DNA of 64,000 nucleotides from Bacteroidota bacterium (GTDB lineage Bacteria; Bacteroidota; Bacteroidia; NS11-12g; UBA955): NCBI GenBank assembly GCA_016787485.1, contig JAEUUL010000021.1, positions 1 to 64,000 of the forward strand, read 5' to 3'. Shown piece by piece: positions 27,716 to 35,204 of this stretch (position 1 is its first letter; each line of letters starts with the position of its first letter). The notes under the pieces were generated by a model. It saw only the letters and a program-made list of their open reading frames with translations, ran no database searches and was not told where the DNA came from. The position numbers and the translations under genes were made by a program.

Positions 27716-28606
27716 TCAGTTCGATTCGTTCATTAGTTCATCGCGGCCTTTTTCCAGCAACAATCTGGTTTCATCGTCAATGGCAGGATAGCGTAGTCCC
27801 ATATTTTTCAGGGTTTCATGCAGTATGCTGCACACAGTCAGGTGCCGGAACCAGTTACTGTCTGACGGTATAACAAACCAGGGGGCATGCGGACGGGCAG
27901 TGGCGGCAATGGCCTCCTCGTAGGCCTGCATATAGCTGTCCCAGTGCTTGCGTTCCTGCAAATCGGCATAGCTGAATTTCCAGTTCTTTTCAGGCTCGGC
28001 AATGCGTTCCAGAAACCGTTGTTTTTGCTCAGCCTTACTCACGTTTAAGAAGAATTTAAGGATAACCGTGCCATTGTCTGACAGGTGTTTTTCGAAATTG
28101 CGGATGCTTTCGAAGCGGTTTTCCCAGAAATCCTGGTCTATCTGCTTTGGAGATTTTATGGATGGCAGGTGCTGTCCCATGATAAATTCGGGGTGCACCC
28201 GGGTAACCAGCACTTCCTCATAATAACTGCGGTTGAATATCCCGATTCTTCCGCGCTGGGGCAGGGATTTGTAGCAGCGCCACAGGTAATCGTGGTCCAG
28301 TTCCTCGGCACTGGGTTTTTTAAAGGAAACCACATCCACACCCTGCGGATTCACGCCGGTCATCACGGACTTAATGGTGCCATCTTTACCGGCTGCATCC
28401 ATGGCCTGGAAAACGAGCAAAAGGCTGAATTTGTCCTGAGCATACAGCTTATCCTGCCAAACAGATAATTTCTGTTTGATTTTTTCGAACTGCTGCAATC
28501 CGGCTTCTTTGTTGATATCTGCCTTGTAGGCCGGGTCATACTTCTTCAGCCGGAAACCTTTGCCGTTGGTCACCGCAATTTTCTTATCGGTTAGAAAAGA
28601 TTTCAC
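27716..28606 (-). CDS. ppk2: Polyphosphate:nucleotide phosphotransferase, PPK2 family
   Basis: The 296-aa cytoplasmic enzyme transfers phosphate between polyphosphate and nucleotides. The Walker A is QAMDAAGKDGTIKS (residues 67-80), the Walker B IGIFNRSYYEEV (121-132), and the lid-type region …KNWKFSYADLQERKHWDSYM. Length matches one-domain PPK2 proteins of the nucleotide-generating type, but the preference for NMP or NDP cannot be decided. The small membrane protein gene that follows is likely in the same operon. Confidence 0.93.
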   Translation of the reverse strand: MKSFLTDKKIAVTNGKGFRLKKYDPAYKADINKEAGLQQFEKIKQKLSVWQDKLYAQDKFSLLLVFQAMDAAGKDGTIKSVMTGVNPQGVDVVSFKKPSAEELDHDYLWRCYKSLPQRGRIGIFNRSYYEEVLVTRVHPEFIMGQHLPSIKSPKQIDQDFWENRFESIRNFEKHLSDNGTVILKFFLNVSKAEQKQRFLERIAEPEKNWKFSYADLQERKHWDSYMQAYEEAIAATARPHAPWFVIPSDSNWFRHLTVCSILHETLKNMGLRYPAIDDETRLLLEKGRDELMNESN

Positions 28607-28625
28607 GGCACAATGTTAAGCAATG

Positions 28626-29189
28626 TCAGAATGTAAACCCAATGCGGTATACAAGATTCCCCATGGGATTGATTTCCTGAAAATTGGTATTTGGGGCATA
28701 GCCCACCAGCAACCAGGATCCCATACGGCTGCCGTAGGTATAGCCCAGTCCAAAGATGGGGGAACTTACCCATTGCCGGGTGCGGTTTACACCGGAAGAG
28801 GGGACAACACCGTTCAGCAACCTGTACTCAGCATGCAGAAAAAACTGTTGACCGAAAATGACCCTGCCAAAGGCATGTGCACCATAATAGCCATAAGCTT
28901 TTTGTCCGCCGGTTGGTGCCAGCACACTTCCGTGCACTCCTGCACCCACAAAGACAGGGTCGGCCAGGAAAACCCCGGTAAAGGGCGATAATTCACCGAA
29001 AAAAACGCCACTGCCTCCGGTAATCATGAGTTCGGTCCCAAACTCCAGCTTGTCCTTCAGGCTGAAAGACGGCCCGTTTGCCAGTCCGCTGGTGTCAATC
29101 CGGGAGGTATCCGCATCATCGGAATACTGCGCGGCAGCAGAGGTAGCAGACAGGAAAAAAATCAACAGCAGGCCGGCAGTTTTGAACAT
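28626..29189 (-). CDS. Small secreted outer-membrane barrel-like protein
   Basis: The 187-aa product has a signal peptide (…SATSAAAQ), an acidic linker (YSDDADTSRIDTS) and alternating strands with Gly/aromatic residues (GGSGVFFGELSPFTG, QKAYGYYGAHAFGR, GNLVYRIGFTF). The C-terminal Phe is typical of outer-membrane barrels. It is divergent from serC; a TAATTTCG box (29219 to 29212 on the minus strand) lies 22 bp upstream. Function unknown. Confidence 0.55.
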   Translation of the reverse strand: MFKTAGLLLIFFLSATSAAAQYSDDADTSRIDTSGLANGPSFSLKDKLEFGTELMITGGSGVFFGELSPFTGVFLADPVFVGAGVHGSVLAPTGGQKAYGYYGAHAFGRVIFGQQFFLHAEYRLLNGVVPSSGVNRTRQWVSSPIFGLGYTYGSRMGSWLLVGYAPNTNFQEINPMGNLVYRIGFTF

Positions 29190-29211
29190 CAGGGAAAATC
29201 GTTTGGTTGCG

Positions 29212-29219
29212 CGAAATTA
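29212..29219 (-). promoter_or_regulatory. Candidate -7 element of the 28626-29189 gene
   Basis: TAATTTCG on the minus strand, a one-base variant of TAnnTTTG, 22 bp before the start codon. Confidence 0.3.
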
Positions 29220-29250
29220 TACATCTAAAATTGTACCGCAATTGAGCCTG

Positions 29251-30315
29251 ATGACCAAAGTTCATAATTTTTCGGCCGGACCCAGCATACTGGCCCCCTC
29301 AGCATTTGAAAAAAGCATAGAGGATATCCGCAATTTTGCGGGTACCGGATTGAGTATTCTTGAAATTTCGCACCGCAGCAAGCAGTTTGAAGCGGTGATG
29401 GATGAAACCCGGCAGTTGGTGGCCGATTTGCTGAATGTACCATCCAACTACGATATTCTTTTTCTGGGCGGAGGTGCCAGTACGCAGTTTTATATGGTTC
29501 CCCACAATTTTTTGCGTACAGCTGCCGCATACACCAAAACCGGAGTATGGGCCAGTGGTGCATTAAAAGAAGCCAAACTGTACGGTGATGTAAAAGTTGT
29601 AGCCAGCAGTGAGGATGCGAACTTCAGCTATATTCCCAAAGATTACACCATACCTGCTGATGTGGACTATTTCCATTGCACCAGCAACAACACCATTTAT
29701 GGTACGCAGATGAAATCTTATCCTGAGTCTCCGGTTCCGGTTTTCTGCGATATGAGTTCAGACATTTTCAGCAAACCGGTGGATGTGAGCAAATTCGGCC
29801 TGATCTACGCCGGTGCGCAGAAAAACATGGGTCCGGCCGGAGTTACCCTTGTTATTGTAAATAAAGATTTATACAGCCGCCGCAGTGACCGCCCCATGCC
29901 CAGCATGCTGGACTACAAACTGCACGGTGAAAAGGGCAGTATGCACAATACCCCTCCTGTGTTTCCCATACTGGTATCCAAATACAACCTGGAATGGGTA
30001 AAAGAGCAGGGCGGAGTGAAGGGCATGGCTGCGCGCAACGCAGCCAAGAGCAGTCTGCTTTACAGTGCCATAGACAGCAATCCCCATTTTACCACAAAAG
30101 TCGCTGTGGAAGACCGCAGTGATATGAATGTGTGCTGGGTATTGGCTCCTGGTTCAGAACACCTGGAAGAGAAATTCAACACAGCCTGCAAAGAGGCAGG
30201 AATAAGCGGCATTAAAGGACACCGCAGCACAGGTGGCTATCGCGCCTCATTGTATAATGCTCTGCCCATAGAAAGCGTGCAGGCACTGGTACACGTAATG
30301 GAAACATTTGCCTGA
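29251..30315 (+). CDS. serC: Phosphoserine aminotransferase
   Basis: The 354-aa class-V PLP aminotransferase converts 3-phosphohydroxypyruvate to phosphoserine in serine synthesis. It opens with VHNFSAGPSILAPSAF, has ISHRSKQFEAVM and FLGGGASTQF, and the PLP lysine is K191 in YAGAQKNMGPAG. The start at 29251 agrees with the family's conserved N-terminus; an upstream in-frame extension overlaps the divergent gene and is rejected. serA follows after 1 bp. Confidence 0.96.
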   Translation: MTKVHNFSAGPSILAPSAFEKSIEDIRNFAGTGLSILEISHRSKQFEAVMDETRQLVADLLNVPSNYDILFLGGGASTQFYMVPHNFLRTAAAYTKTGVWASGALKEAKLYGDVKVVASSEDANFSYIPKDYTIPADVDYFHCTSNNTIYGTQMKSYPESPVPVFCDMSSDIFSKPVDVSKFGLIYAGAQKNMGPAGVTLVIVNKDLYSRRSDRPMPSMLDYKLHGEKGSMHNTPPVFPILVSKYNLEWVKEQGGVKGMAARNAAKSSLLYSAIDSNPHFTTKVAVEDRSDMNVCWVLAPGSEHLEEKFNTACKEAGISGIKGHRSTGGYRASLYNALPIESVQALVHVMETFA

Positions 30316-30316
30316 G

Positions 30317-31264
30317 ATGAGAGTACTGGCAAATGACGGAATCGATGCAGCGGGGAAATCCCGACTGGAAGCTGCAGGATTTGAAGTAATTACAGATAAA
30401 ATTGCCCAGGCCGACCTGCCATCCCGGATTGGTGAATACGACATCATTATCGTACGCAGTGCAACACGGGTAACTGCCGAGGTGATGGATGGAGGAAATC
30501 TGAAACTGATAGCCCGAGCCGGTGTGGGACTGGATAACATTGACCTGAAGCATACAGGCCTGAAGAATATTCCGGTGGTAAACACACCCAATGCGAGCAG
30601 CCGCAGTGTGGCAGAGCTTGTTTTTGCGCATATACTCACCGGTTGCCGTTATCTGCATACCACGAACAGGGAAATGCCTGCAGATGGCGTTGGGAATTTC
30701 AACAGCCTGAAGAAACTGGCCGGTGGTGGCATAGAAGTGCAAGGCAAGAAACTGGGGATTATCGGTTTTGGCCGCATAGGGCAGGAAGTGGCAAAAATGG
30801 CCGTGGGACTGGGCATGGAAGTATTGGTAAACGATTACCGTGAACGGGAATTTGAACTTACCATTACCCTGAATAAAAGTTACCAGCAACACAATTTCAA
30901 GGTGGTACTTACGGGCCAAAACCTGCCTCAGGTGCTCAGTCAGGCCGATTTTGTAACGATACACACACCGGGCAGCGACGAGGTGCTGGGTGCTGAGCAA
31001 CTGAGCATGATGAAAAAAGGGGCCGTATTGGTCAATTGTGCCCGCGGTGGTGTGGTGAATGAGCCAGCACTGGTGGAACTGCTAAAAAGTGGCCATATCT
31101 CGTTTGCCGGGGTGGATGTGTTTGAAAGTGAGCCTCCGATATATACCGATATTCTGCGTCTTCCCAATGTCTCTCTGAGTCCGCATATAGGCGCCAGCAC
31201 TGCCGAAGCCCAGGAACGGGTGGGGCTTGAGCTGGCAGACAGGATTCTCACCTTCTTTAAATAA
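30317..31264 (+). CDS. serA: D-3-phosphoglycerate dehydrogenase (short form)
   Basis: The 315-aa NAD-dependent enzyme catalyses the first step of serine synthesis. The Rossmann motif is IIGFGRIGQE (from about 148), the catalytic Arg is in VNCARGGVVNE (R243) and the catalytic His in LSPHIGASTAEAQ (H290). The C-terminal ACT regulatory domain found in longer SerA proteins is absent, so serine feedback through ACT is not expected. About 25 residues between positions 176 and 202 (…TITLNKSYQQHNFKVVLTGQ) look like an insertion relative to minimal enzymes. It sits directly between serC and the DUF1015 gene. Confidence 0.92.
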   Translation: MRVLANDGIDAAGKSRLEAAGFEVITDKIAQADLPSRIGEYDIIIVRSATRVTAEVMDGGNLKLIARAGVGLDNIDLKHTGLKNIPVVNTPNASSRSVAELVFAHILTGCRYLHTTNREMPADGVGNFNSLKKLAGGGIEVQGKKLGIIGFGRIGQEVAKMAVGLGMEVLVNDYREREFELTITLNKSYQQHNFKVVLTGQNLPQVLSQADFVTIHTPGSDEVLGAEQLSMMKKGAVLVNCARGGVVNEPALVELLKSGHISFAGVDVFESEPPIYTDILRLPNVSLSPHIGASTAEAQERVGLELADRILTFFK

Positions 31265-31270
31265 ACCATA

Positions 31271-32491
31271 GTGCCCTCAATCCATGTACATCCTTTCAGA
31301 GGGCTGAGACCCGCCAACAAATTTGCCAATCAGGTAATCACACTTACAGATATAGCAAAGTCAGAAGATCAGTTGCGGCAGGAACTGGAAAGCGAACCGC
31401 TGTCATTCCTGCATCTGATGAAGCCAAACCTGCATTTTGCAGAAGGCAAACCCCTTACAGAGCAACATTATGCGTTTTCCCGCAACTACCGCAGGCAACT
31501 GCAGGAACAACAGGTACTGGTGCTTGACGATATTCCATATGTGTACATCTACAAGCAGATACTGGCAGATGGAACTGTGTTTGAAGGTGTAATACTGGGG
31601 ATAGAGGCACGGGACTACGCTGAAGGCCGGATCCGCAAACATGAACATACCCTTACGGCCAAAGAAGACGGGCTGGTAGATTACATACAAAAACTACAGA
31701 TGGTGGGAGAGCCTGTTTTGTTGGCAAACCCGAATGAATGGTTTTTCAGTGAATGGATGCATAACTTCGATGAAAGGCCGCCAGCGCAGGAGTTTACAGA
31801 TATGCGGGGAACGCAGCACCAACTTTGGTTGGTTTCTGAGCCAAAGGGGATTGCCGACTTGCAGATGAGTTTCGCCAAAACGCAGAACCTGTATATCGCA
31901 GATGGTCATCATCGCATTGCGGCCGTAGCGCGGTATCAGCAGGAGCATGAGTCAAAGGCAGAAACGCAGCTCATTATGGCTTTTGTGCTGCCCGAGAGCA
32001 GTTTGCGCATTAAATCCTTTCACCGGTTGCTTCAGAATATGGATCCTGTTTTGTGCGCAGGACTGCCGGACAAAGCAGCGGCTGACTTTGAAGTTACCCG
32101 GATGACCGAAGGTGGCAGACCGTCCAGAAAAGGTGAAATTGTTTACCTTGGTCCGCAGGGCTGGTATAAGTTTACCCTGAAACCCGGGCATGCCCACCCG
32201 TCACCCTCTGAAAATCTGGATGTATACCAGCTGGAAGACCTCATTTTCAGAAAACATCTGGGTATCACCGACTCAAAAACAGACGAGCATCTGTTGTTTG
32301 TAAACGGGGATGAAAGCCTGCATTCCCTGGAATCACGCAAGGACAGGGGAGAGATTACAGCCGCCTTTGTCTTATTCCCAAACTCGATGAAAGAGATAAG
32401 GGAAGTGGCAGATGCTGACGAGACCATGCCGCCCAAAAGCACCTGGATAGAACCCAAGCTGCCTGCAGGTATGGTTATCCATACTTTCTGA
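31271..32491 (+). CDS. DUF1015 family protein linked to serine synthesis
   Basis: The 406-aa cytoplasmic protein has the DUF1015 hallmarks: N-terminal HPFRGLRPANKFA, IRKHEHT (121-127) and IADGHHRIAAVARY (DGHHR 211-215). It starts with GTG at 31271, 6 bp after serA. DUF1015 genes often accompany serA/serC, and the DGHHR motif resembles that of ParB-fold free-serine kinases (SerK/SbnI), so a role in serine phosphorylation is a reasonable inference but unproven. The last 18 codons plus stop, and 25 bp beyond, are duplicated at 33970-34051, marking an insertion right after this gene. Confidence 0.88.
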   Translation: MPSIHVHPFRGLRPANKFANQVITLTDIAKSEDQLRQELESEPLSFLHLMKPNLHFAEGKPLTEQHYAFSRNYRRQLQEQQVLVLDDIPYVYIYKQILADGTVFEGVILGIEARDYAEGRIRKHEHTLTAKEDGLVDYIQKLQMVGEPVLLANPNEWFFSEWMHNFDERPPAQEFTDMRGTQHQLWLVSEPKGIADLQMSFAKTQNLYIADGHHRIAAVARYQQEHESKAETQLIMAFVLPESSLRIKSFHRLLQNMDPVLCAGLPDKAAADFEVTRMTEGGRPSRKGEIVYLGPQGWYKFTLKPGHAHPSPSENLDVYQLEDLIFRKHLGITDSKTDEHLLFVNGDESLHSLESRKDRGEITAAFVLFPNSMKEIREVADADETMPPKSTWIEPKLPAGMVIHTF

Positions 32492-32516
32492 GAATTGAAT
32501 CTTTGCCATTGAAGCG
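32435..32516 (+). repeat. Left 82-bp direct repeat (3' end of the DUF1015 gene)
   Basis: This segment covers the last 57 coding bases and 25 bp downstream of the DUF1015 gene. It is identical at 80 of 82 positions to 33970-34051, in the same orientation. One of the two mismatches is synonymous in the gene (GCA/GCG Ala); the other is outside it. Confidence 0.95.
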
Positions 32517-32637
32517 AACGTTTTCAAATTTAAGTTGTAATATCAAATTGTACGGCAACAGAATAAGAAATGCACACATGGGGTGCATCAGTCAATGCGA
32601 TAAGGGAATAAAATTGAAAATTGGTCCCTAATACAAG

Positions 32638-33636
32638 CTAAGCTTCAGCAGCGCTTTGTTGTGCCAATTCCTGGGGTTCCTGCTCGTGTTCAAAGTTTTG
32701 TGACATTTTGCCCCAAGAAATGTTTCTGGGGTTCTCAAACAGTTTAACAAATGGTGTTAAAGAAAAGAACCCAGTGATAAGTAGGTGTGTTTCCCACAGC
32801 AATTTTGCAAATTCACCCTCAGCCACAAAAAGTGGCATTCCGAAATCCTTGAGTTTTGAGAAGGTGAGTGGACGAGTATGCATCAAATGTTCTTCGTAGT
32901 TAGACACGAAACGAACGATTTCGTCTACTTGTTTGTCTTTAGGATTGCCATGTTTAAACATGTACTTGGCTATCCAGTCAGCAACGAGAAGTTTGGATAA
33001 ATCTTCAGAGTCCTGACACAACTCCAATAGTTCAATTGAATATTTTTCAATAAGAGGAATGTAAGCTGGTAAAATAGAAGGACCCTTGTCTTGAATAATT
33101 TCAGTAATTTTCTGAAAACCCCGTTTTATAGACATAGCGGGTATGCCATTAATCTGCGGGTCAATCGGACCTAAAACTGCACTTGGGTGCAGGGTGATGG
33201 AATTGCCACTGAGGGCCAGCATAGTTGCAGCCGAATATGCAGAATGTGGCACTAAGAAGTGAACTTGCTCAAATCGGGTCCTCAGCAAATCAACAATTCT
33301 CTCAGTAGCGTCCGGTCTTCCACCAGGACTAAATAGCAATACGTCTATTTCTTTACATTTCGAATCTACGGCATTGATGAGGTCTGTAAAACCCTCAACA
33401 TCTGCTAAGTCAATAAAGTTGGACAGCTCTTCATTGGATTGTACGTCGTAGAATTTGGAAACGTAAACAATCAATGGCCTGCCTCTGTACTTCTCAATCT
33501 CAGAATACGCATGCATGCGCATCTTATTAACGAGACCTATCTTCTGTACAGCAGGAACAGCCGCTGCTTGTACAAGAAATTCATGCCAAGCTTGGGTGGA
33601 GTTAATACGTGGTAATTCCACCGGCTTTCTTGTCAT
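32638..33636 (-). CDS. SDH-family Clp-fold serine proteinase
   Basis: The 332-aa protein of the ClpP/crotonase fold resembles the serine dehydrogenase proteinase family (Pfam SDH_protease type). VLLFSPGGRPDATERIVDLL (about 99-118) gives the oxyanion-region GG, VPHSAYSAATMLALSGN gives the likely nucleophile S135 (family S-A-G-T-M, here S-A-A-T-M), and HPSAVLGPIDPQI follows the usual pattern. There is no signal peptide; hydrophobic LLITGFFSLTPFVKLF near residue 290 might contact the membrane. It overlaps the small upstream gene by 35 bp, so the two probably form one transcript. It lies inside the direct-repeat-flanked insert, suggesting an accessory, possibly defence-related role (inference). 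Confidence 0.8.
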   Translation of the reverse strand: MTRKPVELPRINSTQAWHEFLVQAAAVPAVQKIGLVNKMRMHAYSEIEKYRGRPLIVYVSKFYDVQSNEELSNFIDLADVEGFTDLINAVDSKCKEIDVLLFSPGGRPDATERIVDLLRTRFEQVHFLVPHSAYSAATMLALSGNSITLHPSAVLGPIDPQINGIPAMSIKRGFQKITEIIQDKGPSILPAYIPLIEKYSIELLELCQDSEDLSKLLVADWIAKYMFKHGNPKDKQVDEIVRFVSNYEEHLMHTRPLTFSKLKDFGMPLFVAEGEFAKLLWETHLLITGFFSLTPFVKLFENPRNISWGKMSQNFEHEQEPQELAQQSAAEA

Positions 33637-33835
33637 TTAAACATACTACCGCCGTTGTGCTCATGCTGAGGGAAACCGACTTGGTCTTTTGCCTATTCAT
33701 TGCACGGTAGGTTTTCTCAATTATAATGGAGACCTCCTTGTAGCTCTCTATTACATCCTTTACTTCTACAGATTTAATATCGGACTTAGTGACTACCATG
33801 CTCAATGTTTCTTTTTCAGGCGTTTTGGTATTCAT
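33602..33835 (-). CDS. Small protein co-encoded with the SDH-family proteinase
   Basis: The 77-aa product begins MNTKTPEKETLSMVVTKSDI, continues with VKDVIESYKEVSIII and ends with hydrophobic/Ser-rich SVSLSMSTTAVVCLNDKKAG. It has no recognised domain. The ATG at 33835 is preferred to the upstream ATG at 33865 because a TAATTTTG -7 box (33848 to 33841) ends 5 bp before it. The 35-bp out-of-frame overlap with the proteinase gene suggests coupled translation; it could be a partner, substrate or regulator of the proteinase. Confidence 0.6.
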   Translation of the reverse strand: MNTKTPEKETLSMVVTKSDIKSVEVKDVIESYKEVSIIIEKTYRAMNRQKTKSVSLSMSTTAVVCLNDKKAGGITTY

Positions 33836-33840
33836 AGGTG

Positions 33841-33848
33841 CAAAATTA
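33841..33848 (-). promoter_or_regulatory. -7 promoter element of the proteinase module
   Basis: TAATTTTG on the minus strand fits TAnnTTTG exactly; TTG lies about 17 bp upstream. The start codon is 5 bp downstream, implying a leaderless transcript. Confidence 0.5.
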
Positions 33849-33969
33849 TGTTTAAGCAGTCGCAATTATACGACTCTGTCGTTAAAAAGCAACAATGATA
33901 CTACAAGCAACCTTTTCTAATACTGCATTAAATCTTATTCTATTTCAAAACACATCAATAAAAAGAAGA

Positions 33970-34051
33970 AAAGCACCTGGATAGAACCCAAGCTGCCTGC
34001 GGGTATGGTTATCCATACTTTCTGAGAATTGAATCTTTGCGATTGAAGCGG
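33970..34051 (+). repeat. Right 82-bp direct repeat (orphan copy of the DUF1015 3' end)
   Basis: This is the second copy of 32435-32516 (80/82). It still encodes the last 18 codons and stop of the DUF1015 protein but is detached from the gene. Confidence 0.95.
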
Positions 34052-34317
34052 GCAGTAGTCCGTTTTTTTCGTTTTTGACGAAATGCATTAACCGGTCAAA
34101 CCGGAGAGGAGGCATTAAGCCCTTTCCATTTCGTGTTGTTTACGAATCCCAGTCCGTTTTTATATGAAAAAGGGGATGCGTTTCCCTTGCGGATACCCTG
34201 TATGATTCAGGGGTTACATCCCATGCAACTACACAATAAACCAAAATGTAACATATACAATATGAGGTAGTTGAAACCTATTGATTCATCCAGAAATTCA
34301 GGCCGGATCCGATGCTC

Positions 34318-34342
34318 TTTTTCTGCCAATCTGGCAGAAAAA
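34318..34342. repeat. Perfect palindrome TTTTTCTGCCA-ATC-TGGCAGAAAAA
   Basis: It has 11-bp perfect arms around ATC, 84 bp upstream of the XRE start. A T run follows on neither strand, so it is not a standard terminator; it may be an operator or cruciform. Confidence 0.5.
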
Positions 34343-34349
34343 GGTATGA

Positions 34350-34422
34350 GTTTACAATTGTAATTTACAACTGTAAACAGGGTGCATTTACAATTGTAAA
34401 CAATTGTATTTACATTTGTAAA
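34350..34422. promoter_or_regulatory. Array of four TTTACAAYTGTAAA-type operators
   Basis: The copies are TTACAATTGTAA (34352-34363), TTTACAACTGTAAA (34364-34377), TTTACAATTGTAAA (34387-34400, perfect) and TTTACATTTGTAAA (34409-34422). The spacing is 13, 23 and 22 bp between left ends, close to one or two helical turns. The last copy ends 3 bp before the ATG of the XRE gene, so binding there would block transcription or translation; autoregulation is the natural reading. Confidence 0.7.
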
Positions 34423-34425
34423 CAC

Positions 34426-34770
34426 ATGGATATCAATGAACGGATTCTCGCTGTGGGTGCGGGTGCAGGGATGAACAATGCAGAGTTTGCACAGGCTTTG
34501 GGCATCAGCCAGGCAGTATTGTCCCATTTGCGTGCGGGCAGGAATAAACCCGGTCTGGAACTTGTTTTGGCTTTGCTTCAGCGATTTCCGGAGATCAACC
34601 CGGAATGGATGCTCTTTGGAAAGGGAGAAATGAAACGTCCGGAGCAGGAAATGGGGCAAAAACAGGAACTACTTCAACTTTTACAGGAAATAAAACTCAT
34701 GAATGAGATGAATTTCAATGCGTTGAAATCAAGAATCGAGGGACTGGAAAAGCGGATATCAGGGCGTTGA
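34426..34770 (+). CDS. XRE-type helix-turn-helix regulator
   Basis: The 114-aa protein has an N-terminal HTH (about residues 3-55; NNAEFAQALGISQAVLSHLR then AGRNKPGLELVLALLQRFPE, followed by INPEWMLFGKGEM, a pattern common in Bacteroidota phage-like repressors). A C-terminal coiled-coil-like helix (about 75-112) probably serves dimerisation. The start at 34426 directly follows a four-palindrome array. Its target beyond its own promoter is unknown; it could control the adjacent insert. Confidence 0.85.
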   Translation: MDINERILAVGAGAGMNNAEFAQALGISQAVLSHLRAGRNKPGLELVLALLQRFPEINPEWMLFGKGEMKRPEQEMGQKQELLQLLQEIKLMNEMNFNALKSRIEGLEKRISGR

Positions 34771-34818
34771 ACCTGGAATAACGCCGCTTTTACTTCCCTG
34801 CAGCATCCGGAGTCTGTC

Positions 34819-35157
34819 CTAAAACAGGGACAACTGTTTGTCGTCTTTCTTGCGACCAAACACATCGTGAAACATCTGGTTGAACCGAAAGAGGTGATCC
34901 TGGTGAACTGCGTATATCACAGCGGTTTTGTAATTCATACCTTCCACCAGTCCGGCATTGCGCAGCCGGTACAGATGCTGGGAAACCGTACTTTGCGAGT
35001 ATGGCAACTGCATCACCAGTTCTTTGCAGGTCTGGTTGTTTCGTTCCATCAGCGATTTCAGGATGGCAATACGAGCAGGGTGACCAAGTACTTTTGCCAG
35101 TGCACTGTACTCCTGTATTATATTCTCAAATTTCGATGAAGCCTTTGGTTGAGCCAT
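34819..35157 (-). CDS. ArsR-family winged-helix transcriptional regulator
   Basis: The 112-aa product has the ArsR/SmtB winged helix at about residues 18-90: LAKVLGHPARIAILKSLMER, TCKELVMQLPYSQSTVSQHL and YRLRNAGLVEG. The alpha3 CxC of ArsR is absent (NNQTCKELV has a single Cys), so arsenic sensing is unlikely; it may be redox- or ligand-responsive. The start at 35157 follows the family length. It stands alone, convergent with the XRE gene. Confidence 0.88.
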   Translation of the reverse strand: MAQPKASSKFENIIQEYSALAKVLGHPARIAILKSLMERNNQTCKELVMQLPYSQSTVSQHLYRLRNAGLVEGMNYKTAVIYAVHQDHLFRFNQMFHDVFGRKKDDKQLSLF

Positions 35158-35204
35158 TTCATCGCAAAAATACAACGGAAATGAAAAGGTTGAAAATGCA
35201 GAAG

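Larger units (their letters stand above)
32517..33969. mobile_element. 1.45-kb insert between direct repeats carrying a two-gene module
   Basis: The segment between the 82-bp direct repeats is visibly richer in A/T than the flanking ser genes. It contains just two overlapping minus-strand genes and no integrase or transposase. Duplication of a gene 3' end at the far side is the usual mark of integration into, or recombination at, that 3' end, which leaves the target gene intact. Which enzyme mediated it cannot be seen. Confidence 0.55.
34052..34425. other. Intergenic region upstream of the XRE regulator
   Basis: The 374 bp contains no convincing gene. Its right part (34318-34422) is packed with palindromes, listed separately; the left part shows nothing I can assign. 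Confidence 0.5.

Noticed and set aside
34207-34659. Minus-strand 150-aa frame across the XRE operator region
   Set aside because: It runs antisense through the palindrome array and the regulator gene and contains no recognisable feature.
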